From: Pseudoalteromonas phenolica
Lineage (GTDB): Bacteria; Pseudomonadota; Gammaproteobacteria; Enterobacterales; Alteromonadaceae
DNA length: 64,000 nt
Assembly (NCBI RefSeq): GCF_005876835.1
Contig: NZ_PPSW01000035.1
Location: forward strand, 1-64,000
Direction of reading: 5' to 3'
How positions within the stretch are numbered: position 1 is the stretch's first letter; every line of letters begins with the position of its first letter. The position numbers and the translations under genes are program-made. The notes under the pieces were generated by a model. The model saw only the letters and a program-made list of their open reading frames with translations, made no database searches and was not told the origin of the DNA. Positions 34,110 to 43,486 of this stretch are shown here, piece by piece.

Positions 34110-35057
34110 TTCCGTAAAACTCAATATCATGGTGTTTTTATATTGCTGTTCTGGCTGAACTAGAATGCTGTCGAACTGCTCATGATTTAATGCATCAGGG
34201 TAATTATGTAGCTCTAAACACACGCCTGAGTACGGCGAAAATGGGGCTGATAGAAATCCCCCCATATAGCATTGCAGGCCATTTTGGTCGCTAAAAACAC
34301 TCAGTCGTACGCCATTATTTTTTGATACGAGTTGCGCCACTAATCTCATACCTCGAGGCGCTTTGTAAAACACATAGTAATGATCTAAGTCTCTAGTCTG
34401 CTGCAACGATTTCGGCTCGCGAAAATCAAACCTTAAGGCCGTTGATTCACTTTCATCGACTTTAAGTAGTTTTCCGGTTGGAATATTGCCCGCATCTTTT
34501 TCTAACACTAATTCAGCATCAATACATAGCTCAAGTGCTGAAACAGAACGCTCTGCTAGGTTAAAGTAAGCATGATTAGTAAAATTAAGCGGTGTGGTTT
34601 TATCTGTATTTGCACAAATCTCGATTTCGAGCTTGTTGTCTTCAAAAAGGCGATAGGTGACTTGAATATTTACATTGCCTGCAAAGCCATTATCGCCATC
34701 CGGTGAGCTAAGTGTCAGCGTCACTGATGATGGCAACTGCTCAGTGATCTGCCAAAACCGTTTATCAATACTTTGCTCTCCGCCATGTAGGCAATGCTCA
34801 CCCTCATTTTGAGAATATTGATAGATTTGCCCATCATAGCCAAAACGACCACGACCAATTCGGTTTGAAACTCGCCCGCAAATAGCGCCGACATAAAATG
34901 GGTCATCAACAAACTGACTTTCATCTTGATAGTGCATGAGCATTTCTTTGGGCCCATGACAGGTCGAAAAAATAATAGAACACAAGCGTGCGCCAAAGTC
35001 AGATACCACAACCTGCATGCCATTGCTGTTTTTAAGGGTAATTAAAGTTTGTTTCAT
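34101..35057 (-). CDS. galM: Aldose 1-epimerase (galactose mutarotase)
   Basis: Interconverts beta- and alpha-galactose so that GalK can act. The 318-residue protein has the family motifs GRVSNRIGRGRF near 61-72, HCLHGGEQSIDKRFW near 88, the catalytic NFTNHAYFNLAE (His near 172) and the C-terminal YSGVCLELHNYPDALN with the catalytic Glu. No signal peptide is seen, so it acts in the cytoplasm. It is the last gene of galT-galK-transporter-galM. Confidence 0.93.
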   Translation of the reverse strand: MKQTLITLKNSNGMQVVVSDFGARLCSIIFSTCHGPKEMLMHYQDESQFVDDPFYVGAICGRVSNRIGRGRFGYDGQIYQYSQNEGEHCLHGGEQSIDKRFWQITEQLPSSVTLTLSSPDGDNGFAGNVNIQVTYRLFEDNKLEIEICANTDKTTPLNFTNHAYFNLAERSVSALELCIDAELVLEKDAGNIPTGKLLKVDESESTALRFDFREPKSLQQTRDLDHYYVFYKAPRGMRLVAQLVSKNNGVRLSVFSDQNGLQCYMGGFLSAPFSPYSGVCLELHNYPDALNHEQFDSILVQPEQQYKNTMILSFTELD

Positions 35058-35134
35058 GAGTTAACGTGTATAAAGAAAACAGAAGGTTACTCACTAAAAA
35101 GTGAATTCCCTGCTGTTTAAAAAAGAAATGACGA

Positions 35135-36718
35135 TTACCACCAAGTGGTATAAAGTGCGATTAAGATCACTACCACACCCAAAGCGGCCACATTAAAGCC
35201 CGTATTAGTTGCAAAACTGACATCACTCAGTTGCACGCACTCTGATGTACCTTGAGAGTCACGCTCATGTGCTTTAAACAGCTTTGAGACCACAAAACAC
35301 AGCAGTAAACACAGCACAAATACTAAACCCACACGGTCCATGAAAGGTAAGCTTGGCATAGCAAACTTCAAGCTTAATGAGAACAGCGCAGAGCCAAACG
35401 CCGCAGCCAGTGCACCATTAGCGGTAGTGCCTTTGTAGAACATCCCCATCACGAAGATCACCACAATACCCGGGGTAAAGAATCCGGTGAATTCTTGAAT
35501 GTACTGAAACGCCTGCTCAAATTGGCCTAACAAAGGCTTTGCAACTAACAATGCCACTATTAAAGCCAACAAAGCCGTGACACGCCCAACATTCACATAA
35601 TGAGATTGGCTTTTTTCAGCATGGAGCTTTTTATAAATATCCATGGTGAAAATTGTCGAAATACTATTGGTCATCGATGCTAAGGACGACACAATCGCCG
35701 CCACTAACGCGGCAAATACCAAGCCTTTTATTCCCACAGGCATGAGCGACATCATTGACGGATAAGCTTTATCTGGTGCGGTTAAATCAGGATATAACAC
35801 CACAGCAGCAATGCCCGGCAGTACCACAATTAATGGCATCAATAATTTTAAATACGCCGCAAAGGCAATACCTTTTTGGGCTTCGTTTAAATCTTTCGCC
35901 GCCAATGCGCGCTGAATAATGTATTGGTTAAAACCCCAATAACTAAAGTTCATGACCCACATGCCACCAATTAATACCGACAGCCCAGGTAAGCTCATAT
36001 AATGTGCATTATCAGGTGATAAGATCATGTCAAAATGCGTAGGCACTTGTTCTGTGAGTACACCAAAACCTGCTAACACGCCTTGCCCATCAGATACCGC
36101 ATCCAACGCTAAATAACTTAAAAATAAGCCGCCAAATACCAACAGGGTAACTTGCAAAATATCGGTAAAGGCCACGGCTTTTAAGCCGCCATAAAGCGAA
36201 TACGCCACCGAGAACACCACCAAAAACATCATGCCATACAGAGCATCAACCCCTGCAACCGTTTCAATCGCAAGGCCGCCAAGCCAGAGCACCGCGGTTA
36301 AATTCACAAACACGTAGACGGCCAACCAAAACACCGCCATGGTGGTTTTTACGCGATCATCGTAGCGCTGTGCTAAATACTGCGGCATGGTATAAATTTG
36401 CTGTTTTAAGAATATCGGCAGCATGTATTTACCGACTAAAATTAGGGTGATCGCCGCCATCCATTCATAAGATGCGATTGCCAACCCCATGGCATATCCA
36501 GAGCCAGACATACCTATGATCTGCTCTGCCGAAATATTGGACGCAATCAGTGACGCGCCTATCGCCCACCAAGGTAATGCCTTAGAAGCTAAAAAGTAAT
36601 CTTCAGTATTGGCACCTTCTTTTTTCTCGCTGCGGGAGATCCATAGCGCAATCGCCAGCAAGCCGAGCACATAGGCACTAAAAACAGCAATATCTGTGCT
36701 GTGTAAACTGATATTCAT
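35135..36718 (-). CDS. Sodium:sugar symporter of the SSF family, probably Na+/galactose
   Basis: A 527-residue inner-membrane protein with about 14 helices that imports a sugar with Na+. It resembles the Vibrio Na+/galactose transporter vSGLT: ASNISAEQIIGMSGSGYAMG near 60-79, SLYGGLKAVAFTDILQ near 175-190 and the late Na+-site helix SSLASMTNSISTIFTMDIYK. Its place between galK and galM strongly supports galactose as substrate. An AACGAGGA ribosome site precedes the ATG. Confidence 0.9.
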   Translation of the reverse strand: MNISLHSTDIAVFSAYVLGLLAIALWISRSEKKEGANTEDYFLASKALPWWAIGASLIASNISAEQIIGMSGSGYAMGLAIASYEWMAAITLILVGKYMLPIFLKQQIYTMPQYLAQRYDDRVKTTMAVFWLAVYVFVNLTAVLWLGGLAIETVAGVDALYGMMFLVVFSVAYSLYGGLKAVAFTDILQVTLLVFGGLFLSYLALDAVSDGQGVLAGFGVLTEQVPTHFDMILSPDNAHYMSLPGLSVLIGGMWVMNFSYWGFNQYIIQRALAAKDLNEAQKGIAFAAYLKLLMPLIVVLPGIAAVVLYPDLTAPDKAYPSMMSLMPVGIKGLVFAALVAAIVSSLASMTNSISTIFTMDIYKKLHAEKSQSHYVNVGRVTALLALIVALLVAKPLLGQFEQAFQYIQEFTGFFTPGIVVIFVMGMFYKGTTANGALAAAFGSALFSLSLKFAMPSLPFMDRVGLVFVLCLLLCFVVSKLFKAHERDSQGTSECVQLSDVSFATNTGFNVAALGVVVILIALYTTWW

Positions 36719-36762
36719 GATGTTCCTCGTTATTCTTTTTCTAATTACTAGGGTTATATTGA

Positions 36763-37908
36763 CTAAGCTCTAAAAGCCCCTTGCACGGCTTCGCACACAT
36801 AAACGTCGACTCTTAACCCGCTCTGCTTTTGGTACTCGGCTTTAACAGTCTGAGTTACTGCTTCGACCAAGGTTTTTGGCATCACAGCCACCACGCAACC
36901 ACCAAAGCCGCCGCCTGTCATTCTCGCGCCACCTTGCTCAGCAATTTGCGATTGCATCAGCGCGACCAAACAGTCAATTTCGGCTGTGCTGGTGCCAAAG
37001 TCATCTTTTAATGAGCCATGTGATGCATTCATCAAACGTCCTAATTGGCTTATATCATTGGCTTTAAGTGCCTCTAATGCGTCTAAGGTTCGCTGATTTT
37101 CAGTGATCACATGCCTTGCTCTTTTATAGTCCAACTCACTCAATTTTGCCTGCCCTGACTCTAATTCAGCTAAAGTCACCGCTCGTAATGCTGAAGCGTT
37201 AAAGTACTTGGCCACTCGCTCGCATTGCTCGCGCCTTTGGTTATATTCACTCTCAACAAGGCCACGTTTAACGTTTGAATTAACAATCACAATGGCTAAG
37301 TTTTCTGGAATGGGGGCGTCTTGAAAGGTTAAATCTTGGCAATCGAGTAACATGGCATGACTATGCGTGCCCATTGCTGAAATGCTCTGATCCATAATCC
37401 CGCAGTTGCAGCCAACAAATTCATTTTCGGCTTGTTGCGCGAGCTTAGCCGCTGTAAGGCCATCTATCTGCAGCTCAAATAAGTCCGAAAACGTTTTGAT
37501 CAAGGCGACTTGTAAACTAGCCGATGAACTCAATCCCGCACCTTGCGGCACGTTACCTGAGATAACGATGTTAGCGCCTTGCATTACAAAGCCGGCTTTT
37601 TGCAGGACATACACCACCCCAGCGACATAATTCACCCACATCAGATCAGGATTGAATAAAAGTTCTGTTAACTCGAACTCGCATATTTGATTACCTAGAT
37701 CATGGGCTAATACCCGTATTGTGTTGTCATCACGCTTTGCGATGGCCACATCAGTGCCAAAGTTAATTGCAGCGGGCAGCACAAATCCCAAATTGTAATC
37801 GGTATGATCGCCAATTAAGTTCACTCGCCCGGGTGCGTGGCTTACTTGCTCTGCTTGATAACCAAACTGCTGAGCAAAAACGAGTTTAATCATTTCAGTA
37901 CGGTACAT
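36763..37908 (-). CDS. galK: Galactokinase
   Basis: Phosphorylates alpha-D-galactose at C1 with ATP, first kinase step of the Leloir pathway. The 381 residues (E. coli 382) show the galactokinase signature PGRVNLIGDHTDYNLGFVLP (26-45), the ATP-binding GNVPQGAGLSSSASLQVALI near 118-137 and MTGGGFGGCVVA near 336. It starts 2 bp after the galT gene ends, so the two are coupled. Confidence 0.97.
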   Translation of the reverse strand: MYRTEMIKLVFAQQFGYQAEQVSHAPGRVNLIGDHTDYNLGFVLPAAINFGTDVAIAKRDDNTIRVLAHDLGNQICEFELTELLFNPDLMWVNYVAGVVYVLQKAGFVMQGANIVISGNVPQGAGLSSSASLQVALIKTFSDLFELQIDGLTAAKLAQQAENEFVGCNCGIMDQSISAMGTHSHAMLLDCQDLTFQDAPIPENLAIVIVNSNVKRGLVESEYNQRREQCERVAKYFNASALRAVTLAELESGQAKLSELDYKRARHVITENQRTLDALEALKANDISQLGRLMNASHGSLKDDFGTSTAEIDCLVALMQSQIAEQGGARMTGGGFGGCVVAVMPKTLVEAVTQTVKAEYQKQSGLRVDVYVCEAVQGAFRA

Positions 37909-37910
37909 TA

Positions 37911-38945
37911 TTATTTCTCGCTGTAATGCGTTAAAGGCTGAGTTCTTAATCGTTCAGCGGCTTGCTCTGGGGTTAAGTCGCGTTGCGGCTCTGCTAACAT
38001 TTCATAGCCCACCATAAACTTACGGACACTGGCTGAGCGTAGTAAAGGCGGAAAAAAGCTCGCATGCAGAGTCCACTCTGGATGAGCCTCTCCATCAAAT
38101 GGTGCGCCATGCCAGCCCATTGAGTAAGCGAACGCGCATTCAAACAAGTTGTCATATTTAATGGTCAACTCAGACAAAATAGCCGCTAAACTGAGCCCTT
38201 GTGACTCGGTGAGTTGCGTCATACGCTGAACCGAAAAGCGCGGTAATAATAGGGTTTCAAACGGCCATGCCGCCCAAAATGGCACCACCACCAGCCAATC
38301 ATCATTAATAGCGACTATTCGTGTTTGTTGCTGAATCTCTCTGACCACATAATCGGCGAGTAAATTCCCGCCTCGCTGCGTAAAATACTGAGCTTGCGTT
38401 TGCTGCTTTTTTTCGACTAAGGTAGGTAAAGACTGCTGCGCCCAAACTTGTCCGTGAGGGTGCGGGTTTGAGCATCCCATCATCGCGCCTTTATTTTCAA
38501 ACACCTGTACCCACTGATAGATTTCGCCAAGCTCGCTATATTGCGCCTGCCAGGTTTGCACCACTTTATAAATTTGCTCAACCGAAAGCTGCGCCAATGT
38601 CTTACTGTGATCCGGTGAAAAACAAATAACACGACTTTCACCTTGTTCAGACTGCATGGTAAATAAAGGGTCGTCGCTATGATGAACTGGCAGCTCACTT
38701 TGTAGTGCCGCAAAGTCATTGTCAAATACAAAGGTATGCCTGTAATTAGGGTTTTGTTCACCGTTAACACGTGTATTACCAGCACACAAATAACAGCTTT
38801 CATCGTACGATGCAGTTGCTAATACTTGCTGCTTTTCTGTTTGCCCCTGCCATGGCCGTTTGGCTCTATGAGGCGATACCAACACCCACTCATTGGTGAG
38901 CGGATTTAACCGTCTATGGGGGTGCTCAGTTGCATCAAATGTCAT
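37911..38945 (-). CDS. galT: Galactose-1-phosphate uridylyltransferase
   Basis: Exchanges UMP between UDP-glucose and galactose-1-phosphate. The 344-residue protein (E. coli 348) has the zinc site CYLCAGN near 53 and the active site GCSNPHPHGQVWA with the uridylylated His near 166. I chose the ATG at 38945 because the MTFDATEHPHRRLNPLTNEW start matches the family; a longer in-frame start would run through the operator region. It is the first gene of the minus-strand gal operon. No galE is in the window. Confidence 0.96.
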   Translation of the reverse strand: MTFDATEHPHRRLNPLTNEWVLVSPHRAKRPWQGQTEKQQVLATASYDESCYLCAGNTRVNGEQNPNYRHTFVFDNDFAALQSELPVHHSDDPLFTMQSEQGESRVICFSPDHSKTLAQLSVEQIYKVVQTWQAQYSELGEIYQWVQVFENKGAMMGCSNPHPHGQVWAQQSLPTLVEKKQQTQAQYFTQRGGNLLADYVVREIQQQTRIVAINDDWLVVVPFWAAWPFETLLLPRFSVQRMTQLTESQGLSLAAILSELTIKYDNLFECAFAYSMGWHGAPFDGEAHPEWTLHASFFPPLLRSASVRKFMVGYEMLAEPQRDLTPEQAAERLRTQPLTHYSEK

Positions 38946-38978
38946 GTTTAAATTACAAAAGGATAATGTATACAAAAA

Positions 38979-38994
38979 ATGTAAACGGTTACAT
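38979..38994. promoter_or_regulatory. LacI/GalR-type operator in the gal divergent region
   Basis: atgtaa-acgg-ttacat: inverted half-sites with a central CG, the usual form of LacI-family operators. It lies 34 bp upstream of galT and 90 bp upstream of the lacI-type gene, so one site could control both arms. Confidence 0.75.
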
Positions 38995-39004
38995 TTTTTT
39001 TGGC

Positions 39005-39018
39005 AAGTAAATTTACTT
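39005..39018. promoter_or_regulatory. Second perfect palindrome in the gal divergent region
   Basis: aagtaaatttactt is a perfect 14-bp palindrome 10 bp from the first site. It lacks the central CG of a LacI-type operator but has similar gtaa/ttac halves, so it may be a weak second site or a chance AT palindrome. Confidence 0.35.
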
Positions 39019-39083
39019 AAAAAAATCACTCTGCTACCATCGCTTAAAATTACACCTTTTCTAAGCGTTCAAATAGAGCAAAT

Positions 39084-40148
39084 ATGGCCACCATTAAAGA
39101 CGTTGCCCGAGAAGCCAAGGTATCTATTGCCACCGTGTCTCGCGTGATAAACCAAGATGACAAAGTTAGAGACAAAACCCGCGAGCATGTACTCTCGGTA
39201 ATGAAAGCCTTAGGTTATCAAGTAAACGTCAATGCGCGCGCACTCTCCACACAAAAGACTGCCACACTCGGCTTAGTGGTGCCCGACATCAGCGACCCAT
39301 TTTTTGCCTGCTTAGCAAAAGGCGTCGATAGCATAGCCCGTCAGCATCAAAGCCAAGTACTGCTGTGCACCGCCCAAAACAGTAGCGATTCAGAACAACA
39401 AGCCATTGACTCATTATTACAACGCCGTTGTGATGGCATTATTTTGTACTGTACACATTTAGCTGATAGCGCATTAATCGATATCGTACAGCGCTATTCA
39501 AACGTGGTTGTGGTAGCGCGAAATATTCCTGAAATAGCCGAAAACTGCATTTACCTCGACGATGAACTCGGAGGCCAATTGGCCGCTGAACACCTACTCG
39601 CCTTAAGCCACAGCCGTTTTGCAAGCATTATGAGTGAGCTGCCAATTCAAGATCCCAAACTCAGGCTGTCAGGGTTCAAAACGGCTTTAGATAAGCAAGC
39701 ACTTACATTAACTGAGGAGCAAGTTGTTTATGGCACACCAGATCAACTCGGTGGCGAGCAGGCAGTCAATAGCTTACTCAAAAATCAGCAAACTTTTACG
39801 GCACTTTTCGCCTACAACGATGCCATGGCAATTGGTGCAATTTCGGCCCTAGAAGAAGCGGGCTTTAAAGTGCCTGATGATATTTCGGTGATTGGCTTTG
39901 ATGATATTTACCTTGCTCATTACAGCAGACCTAAGCTAACCACCTTACACTACCCTGTCGAAGCCATCGCCAAACATGCTGCACTGTTGGCCATTAATAA
40001 GCACTCTAATAAGTACTCTCAGTTAGATAAAACCGTACATTCGCATCGCTATCAGCCAATATTAGTCGAGCGACAATCAACTGTATTTGCGCCAACAGCG
40101 GCTCCAAAACAAAGCCTAAATGAAAGCCAAATAGAGCGGCAAAATTAA
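39084..40148 (+). CDS. LacI/GalR-family repressor of the galactoside locus
   Basis: A 354-residue LacI-family regulator. The N-terminal HTH and hinge (MATIKDVAREAKVSIATVSR, then VNVNARALSTQKT) are typical, followed by the sugar-binding core (LGLVVPDISDPFF at about 64, ALFAYNDAMAIGAISAL near 240, ISVIGFDDIYLAHYSRPKLT near 270). A C-terminal tail of about 25 residues is longer than usual. It stands between the galT arm and the beta-galactosidase arm with a matching operator, so it most likely represses both until galactose or a galactoside is present. Confidence 0.93.
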   Translation: MATIKDVAREAKVSIATVSRVINQDDKVRDKTREHVLSVMKALGYQVNVNARALSTQKTATLGLVVPDISDPFFACLAKGVDSIARQHQSQVLLCTAQNSSDSEQQAIDSLLQRRCDGIILYCTHLADSALIDIVQRYSNVVVVARNIPEIAENCIYLDDELGGQLAAEHLLALSHSRFASIMSELPIQDPKLRLSGFKTALDKQALTLTEEQVVYGTPDQLGGEQAVNSLLKNQQTFTALFAYNDAMAIGAISALEEAGFKVPDDISVIGFDDIYLAHYSRPKLTTLHYPVEAIAKHAALLAINKHSNKYSQLDKTVHSHRYQPILVERQSTVFAPTAAPKQSLNESQIERQN

Positions 40149-40276
40149 CGTTTAAGCTAAAGGCTAGCTAGCAAAAACAGAGCAACATAATGCCTTAGGA
40201 AAGAACTACAACAAATAATTGTATATTGTATTTAAAGCGAATTTTAAAAATAAACAACACAGCTAAGATGACAACA

Positions 40277-43200
40277 ATGAAAAATAAACCTTTTGTAATA
40301 TTTAGCCTGAGCATGCTCACCACACTGGTATGTCAGAGCGTTTTCGCCAAAGCGCCATGGCAAGACCATCAAGTGTTTGCCATCAATAAACAAGCCCCTC
40401 GTGCCTCTGGGTTTAGCTACCAAAGCTTAGCGGGTGCCATGCAAGATGATCCAGCCCAAAGCAATAACTATTTGCTACTTAATGGCATGTGGCAATTTCA
40501 CTGGCAGCGCTCTGCGATAAATCCACCTAAAGGGTTTGAACAGCCTAATTTTGATGATTCGAGCTGGGGGCAAATTCCCGTACCAGGTAACTGGGAGGTT
40601 GAGGGCTATGGCTACCCGATTTACTTAGATGAGCGCTTTCCGTTTACCACCAAGTGGCCTGATGTCCCACTGGAGTACAACCCAACTGGCTCGTATCGAA
40701 AGCCTTTCACCTTGCCTGAGTCGTGGCAAAATAAACAAGTATTTTTACATATCGGCGCGGCAAAATCGTCGCTCGATGTGTGGCTAAATGGTGAAAAGGT
40801 CGGCTTTAGCCAAGGCGCTAAAACTCCTGCTGAGTTTGATATTACCGAGTTTGTGCAACAAGGCGACAACTTACTCGCACTCAGGTTGCGCCGTTGGAGT
40901 GACGCCAGTTATCTAGAAAGCCAAGATATGCTGAGAATTTCGGGTATTGAGCGCGACGTCTATTTATACGCCACGCCAAAACAGCATATTTTTGATTTTC
41001 ATGCCAAACCACGTTTAAACAAGCGCTTTGATAAAGGCACATTAGAGCTTGAATTAGACGTTAAAAACTATCAAAAAAATAACGCTCAACTCAGCGCAAA
41101 ATTTGAGCTACTCGACCCTAAAGCAAACCATGCAGTTGTCGCCAAAGCCACAAAAAAGTTCATGGCAAAAGCTCAAGGCACACAACAAATCAGCTTGTCA
41201 GAGCAAATAGCCCACCCACAACTTTGGTCAGCAGAAACCCCAAACCTCTACACCCTAGTGATGAGTCTATACAATCAACAAGGTGAATTACTCGAAGTGG
41301 TGCGTGATGAAATTGGCTTTAGGCACATTGAGATTGTAAATAAACAACTGACTATCAATGGTAAGCCGATAGTTATACGCGGCGTTGATCGCCATGAAAC
41401 TTCGCCAACTCGCGGCCATGTCGTCGACAAAGCGTCAATGGATCAAGATATCAAACTGATGAAGCAGTTTAATATCAACGCGGTACGCTCTAGCCACTAC
41501 CCAAATCACCCATACTGGTATGACTTAACCGACAAATATGGCTTGTACGTCATCGATGAAGCCAACATAGAATCACACCCGCTTGCCATTGACGAGAAAA
41601 ACCAACTTGGCAATGAAATGAGTTGGTTGCCTGCACACCTTGACCGCACCCAACGTATGTTTGAGCGTGATAAAAATCACCCTTCTATCATCATTTGGTC
41701 GTTAGGCAACGAAGCCGGCCACGGCGAGGTATTTGCCAACACCTATCAATGGTTAAAAGACAATGATGATCTGCGTGTTGTGCAATACGAACCTGCCGAG
41801 CTTAAGCATTACACCGATATCTTTGCGCCTATGTATCCGTCAATTGAAAAGCTGGTTAACTACGCCAGCAATAACCCAGATAGACCCGCCATCATGATTG
41901 AATACGCCCATGCTATGGGCAATTCTGTAGGTAACTTGCAAGACTATTGGGATGCCATTGAAAAATACGAGGTGCTTCAAGGGGGATTTATCTGGGACTG
42001 GGTGGACCAATCACTAGAGTATCGCAATAAGTTTGGTGAAACATATTTTGCTTATGGCAAAGACTTCCACCCAACTCTGCCAACCGACGGCAACTTTTTA
42101 AATAACGGCCTGATGAACCCAAACCGTAACCCGCACCCGCACGCCTTTGAGGTGAAAAAAGTTTACCAACCAGTCAAATTTACTGCGCACAACTTGCTTA
42201 AAGGGCAAGTGACTGTACAAAATAAATTCTTATTCACGGACTTAAAAAAGTATGACCTACGCTGGAAAATTGAAGCGGACGGAGAAACCGTTAAACAAGG
42301 CCACAGCGCCATGCCAAACGTGCAACCAAGCAAAACCGCCATACTGAATTTTGATATTCAAGGCCTGCCTGCTTACAGCAACAAAGAATACTTTGTCACC
42401 CTTAGCATACATACTCGAGCACAAGAGCCGCTATTGCCACTTGGTCATGAAATTGCTTTTGAACAATTCAAACTGCCGGTATCGCAATTAAAATCAGCTG
42501 CAAAAAGCGCTAACAACTTAGTTAAACAACCAGTAAAACCAAGTTATACACATCAAAAAGACTTGCTGATCGCTAACGCTGCAGGCACTCAGCTTAGCTT
42601 TGACAAACGCACAGGCTGGTTGCAGCAACTTACTTTTAATAACCAAGCCATGTTAACCCAGCCACTTAAGCCAAACTTCTGCCGTGCACCAACCGACAAT
42701 GACTTAGGCAACAACCTGCAGGTGCGTGCGGCCATGTGGCAAAGTGCCACTGACAGACTTAAACTCACCGCACTACAAGCCAAATCATCGGGCGTAACAG
42801 CGCGCTATCAATCACCGGACTTTGCAGGGAGTTTAGTGCTGAATTATCAGATCACAGCACAGGGCTTTGTGCAGGTAGATTACCAACTCAACCTTGATGA
42901 TAGCCAAACCTTGCCTGACATTCCGCGTGTTGGCATGCAGCTAAGCACATTTGGTGAATATAAAAATATGTCTTGGTTAGGTCGTGGTCCACACGAAAGT
43001 TACGCCGACAGAAAAACCTCAACGCGTATTTCAGTGTTCAATACACCCGTGACCGAGCAACACCATTACTACGTTCGCCCACAAGAGAACTCTAACCGTA
43101 CAGAGGTGCGCTGGATGGCACTGCAAAACACGCAAGGTGAAGGGCTGCTTGCGGTAGGCAACAAGGTATTGAATGCCAGTGCTTGGCCTTATCTGCAAGC

Positions 43201-43483
43201 AGATATCGACTTTAACTCGGGCGATGCCAGTGCATCGGCATCAGGACTCGTACCTGTGACCACCAAGCACGCCATTGATGTGCCTGTGCGCGACCTTGTC
43301 ACCCTAAATATTGATCATAAGCAAATGGGCGTGGGCGGTGATACTTCATGGGGTCGCCTTGTTCACAAGCAATATCGAATTGCCGCTGAAAGTCAGCAAT
43401 ATCGCTTTACGCTAGCGCCGCTTTCTGGTGATAAAAATGCCGCAGCATTAGCCCGTGAAATTAAAGCAAGTTACGGTGAATAA
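40277..43483 (+). CDS. Secreted beta-galactosidase, glycoside hydrolase family 2
   Basis: Hydrolyses terminal beta-galactosides. The mature protein has the five-domain GH2 order of LacZ: sugar-binding domain (NGMWQFHWQRS, VPGNWEVEGYGYPIY), immunoglobulin-like domain, TIM barrel and C-terminal beta domains. The acid/base is Glu479 in WSLGNEAGHG and the nucleophile Glu542 in MIEYAHAMGNS. E. coli LacZ is cytoplasmic, but this protein begins with a clear signal peptide (MKNKPFVIFSLSMLTTLVCQ, cleaved after SVFA), so it works in the periplasm or outside. I chose the ATG at 40277; another at 40268 and a TTG at 40226 are in frame. The next gene starts 3 bp after the stop. Confidence 0.94.
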   Translation: MKNKPFVIFSLSMLTTLVCQSVFAKAPWQDHQVFAINKQAPRASGFSYQSLAGAMQDDPAQSNNYLLLNGMWQFHWQRSAINPPKGFEQPNFDDSSWGQIPVPGNWEVEGYGYPIYLDERFPFTTKWPDVPLEYNPTGSYRKPFTLPESWQNKQVFLHIGAAKSSLDVWLNGEKVGFSQGAKTPAEFDITEFVQQGDNLLALRLRRWSDASYLESQDMLRISGIERDVYLYATPKQHIFDFHAKPRLNKRFDKGTLELELDVKNYQKNNAQLSAKFELLDPKANHAVVAKATKKFMAKAQGTQQISLSEQIAHPQLWSAETPNLYTLVMSLYNQQGELLEVVRDEIGFRHIEIVNKQLTINGKPIVIRGVDRHETSPTRGHVVDKASMDQDIKLMKQFNINAVRSSHYPNHPYWYDLTDKYGLYVIDEANIESHPLAIDEKNQLGNEMSWLPAHLDRTQRMFERDKNHPSIIIWSLGNEAGHGEVFANTYQWLKDNDDLRVVQYEPAELKHYTDIFAPMYPSIEKLVNYASNNPDRPAIMIEYAHAMGNSVGNLQDYWDAIEKYEVLQGGFIWDWVDQSLEYRNKFGETYFAYGKDFHPTLPTDGNFLNNGLMNPNRNPHPHAFEVKKVYQPVKFTAHNLLKGQVTVQNKFLFTDLKKYDLRWKIEADGETVKQGHSAMPNVQPSKTAILNFDIQGLPAYSNKEYFVTLSIHTRAQEPLLPLGHEIAFEQFKLPVSQLKSAAKSANNLVKQPVKPSYTHQKDLLIANAAGTQLSFDKRTGWLQQLTFNNQAMLTQPLKPNFCRAPTDNDLGNNLQVRAAMWQSATDRLKLTALQAKSSGVTARYQSPDFAGSLVLNYQITAQGFVQVDYQLNLDDSQTLPDIPRVGMQLSTFGEYKNMSWLGRGPHESYADRKTSTRISVFNTPVTEQHHYYVRPQENSNRTEVRWMALQNTQGEGLLAVGNKVLNASAWPYLQADIDFNSGDASASASGLVPVTTKHAIDVPVRDLVTLNIDHKQMGVGGDTSWGRLVHKQYRIAAESQQYRFTLAPLSGDKNAAALAREIKASYGE

Positions 43484-43486
43484 AGC

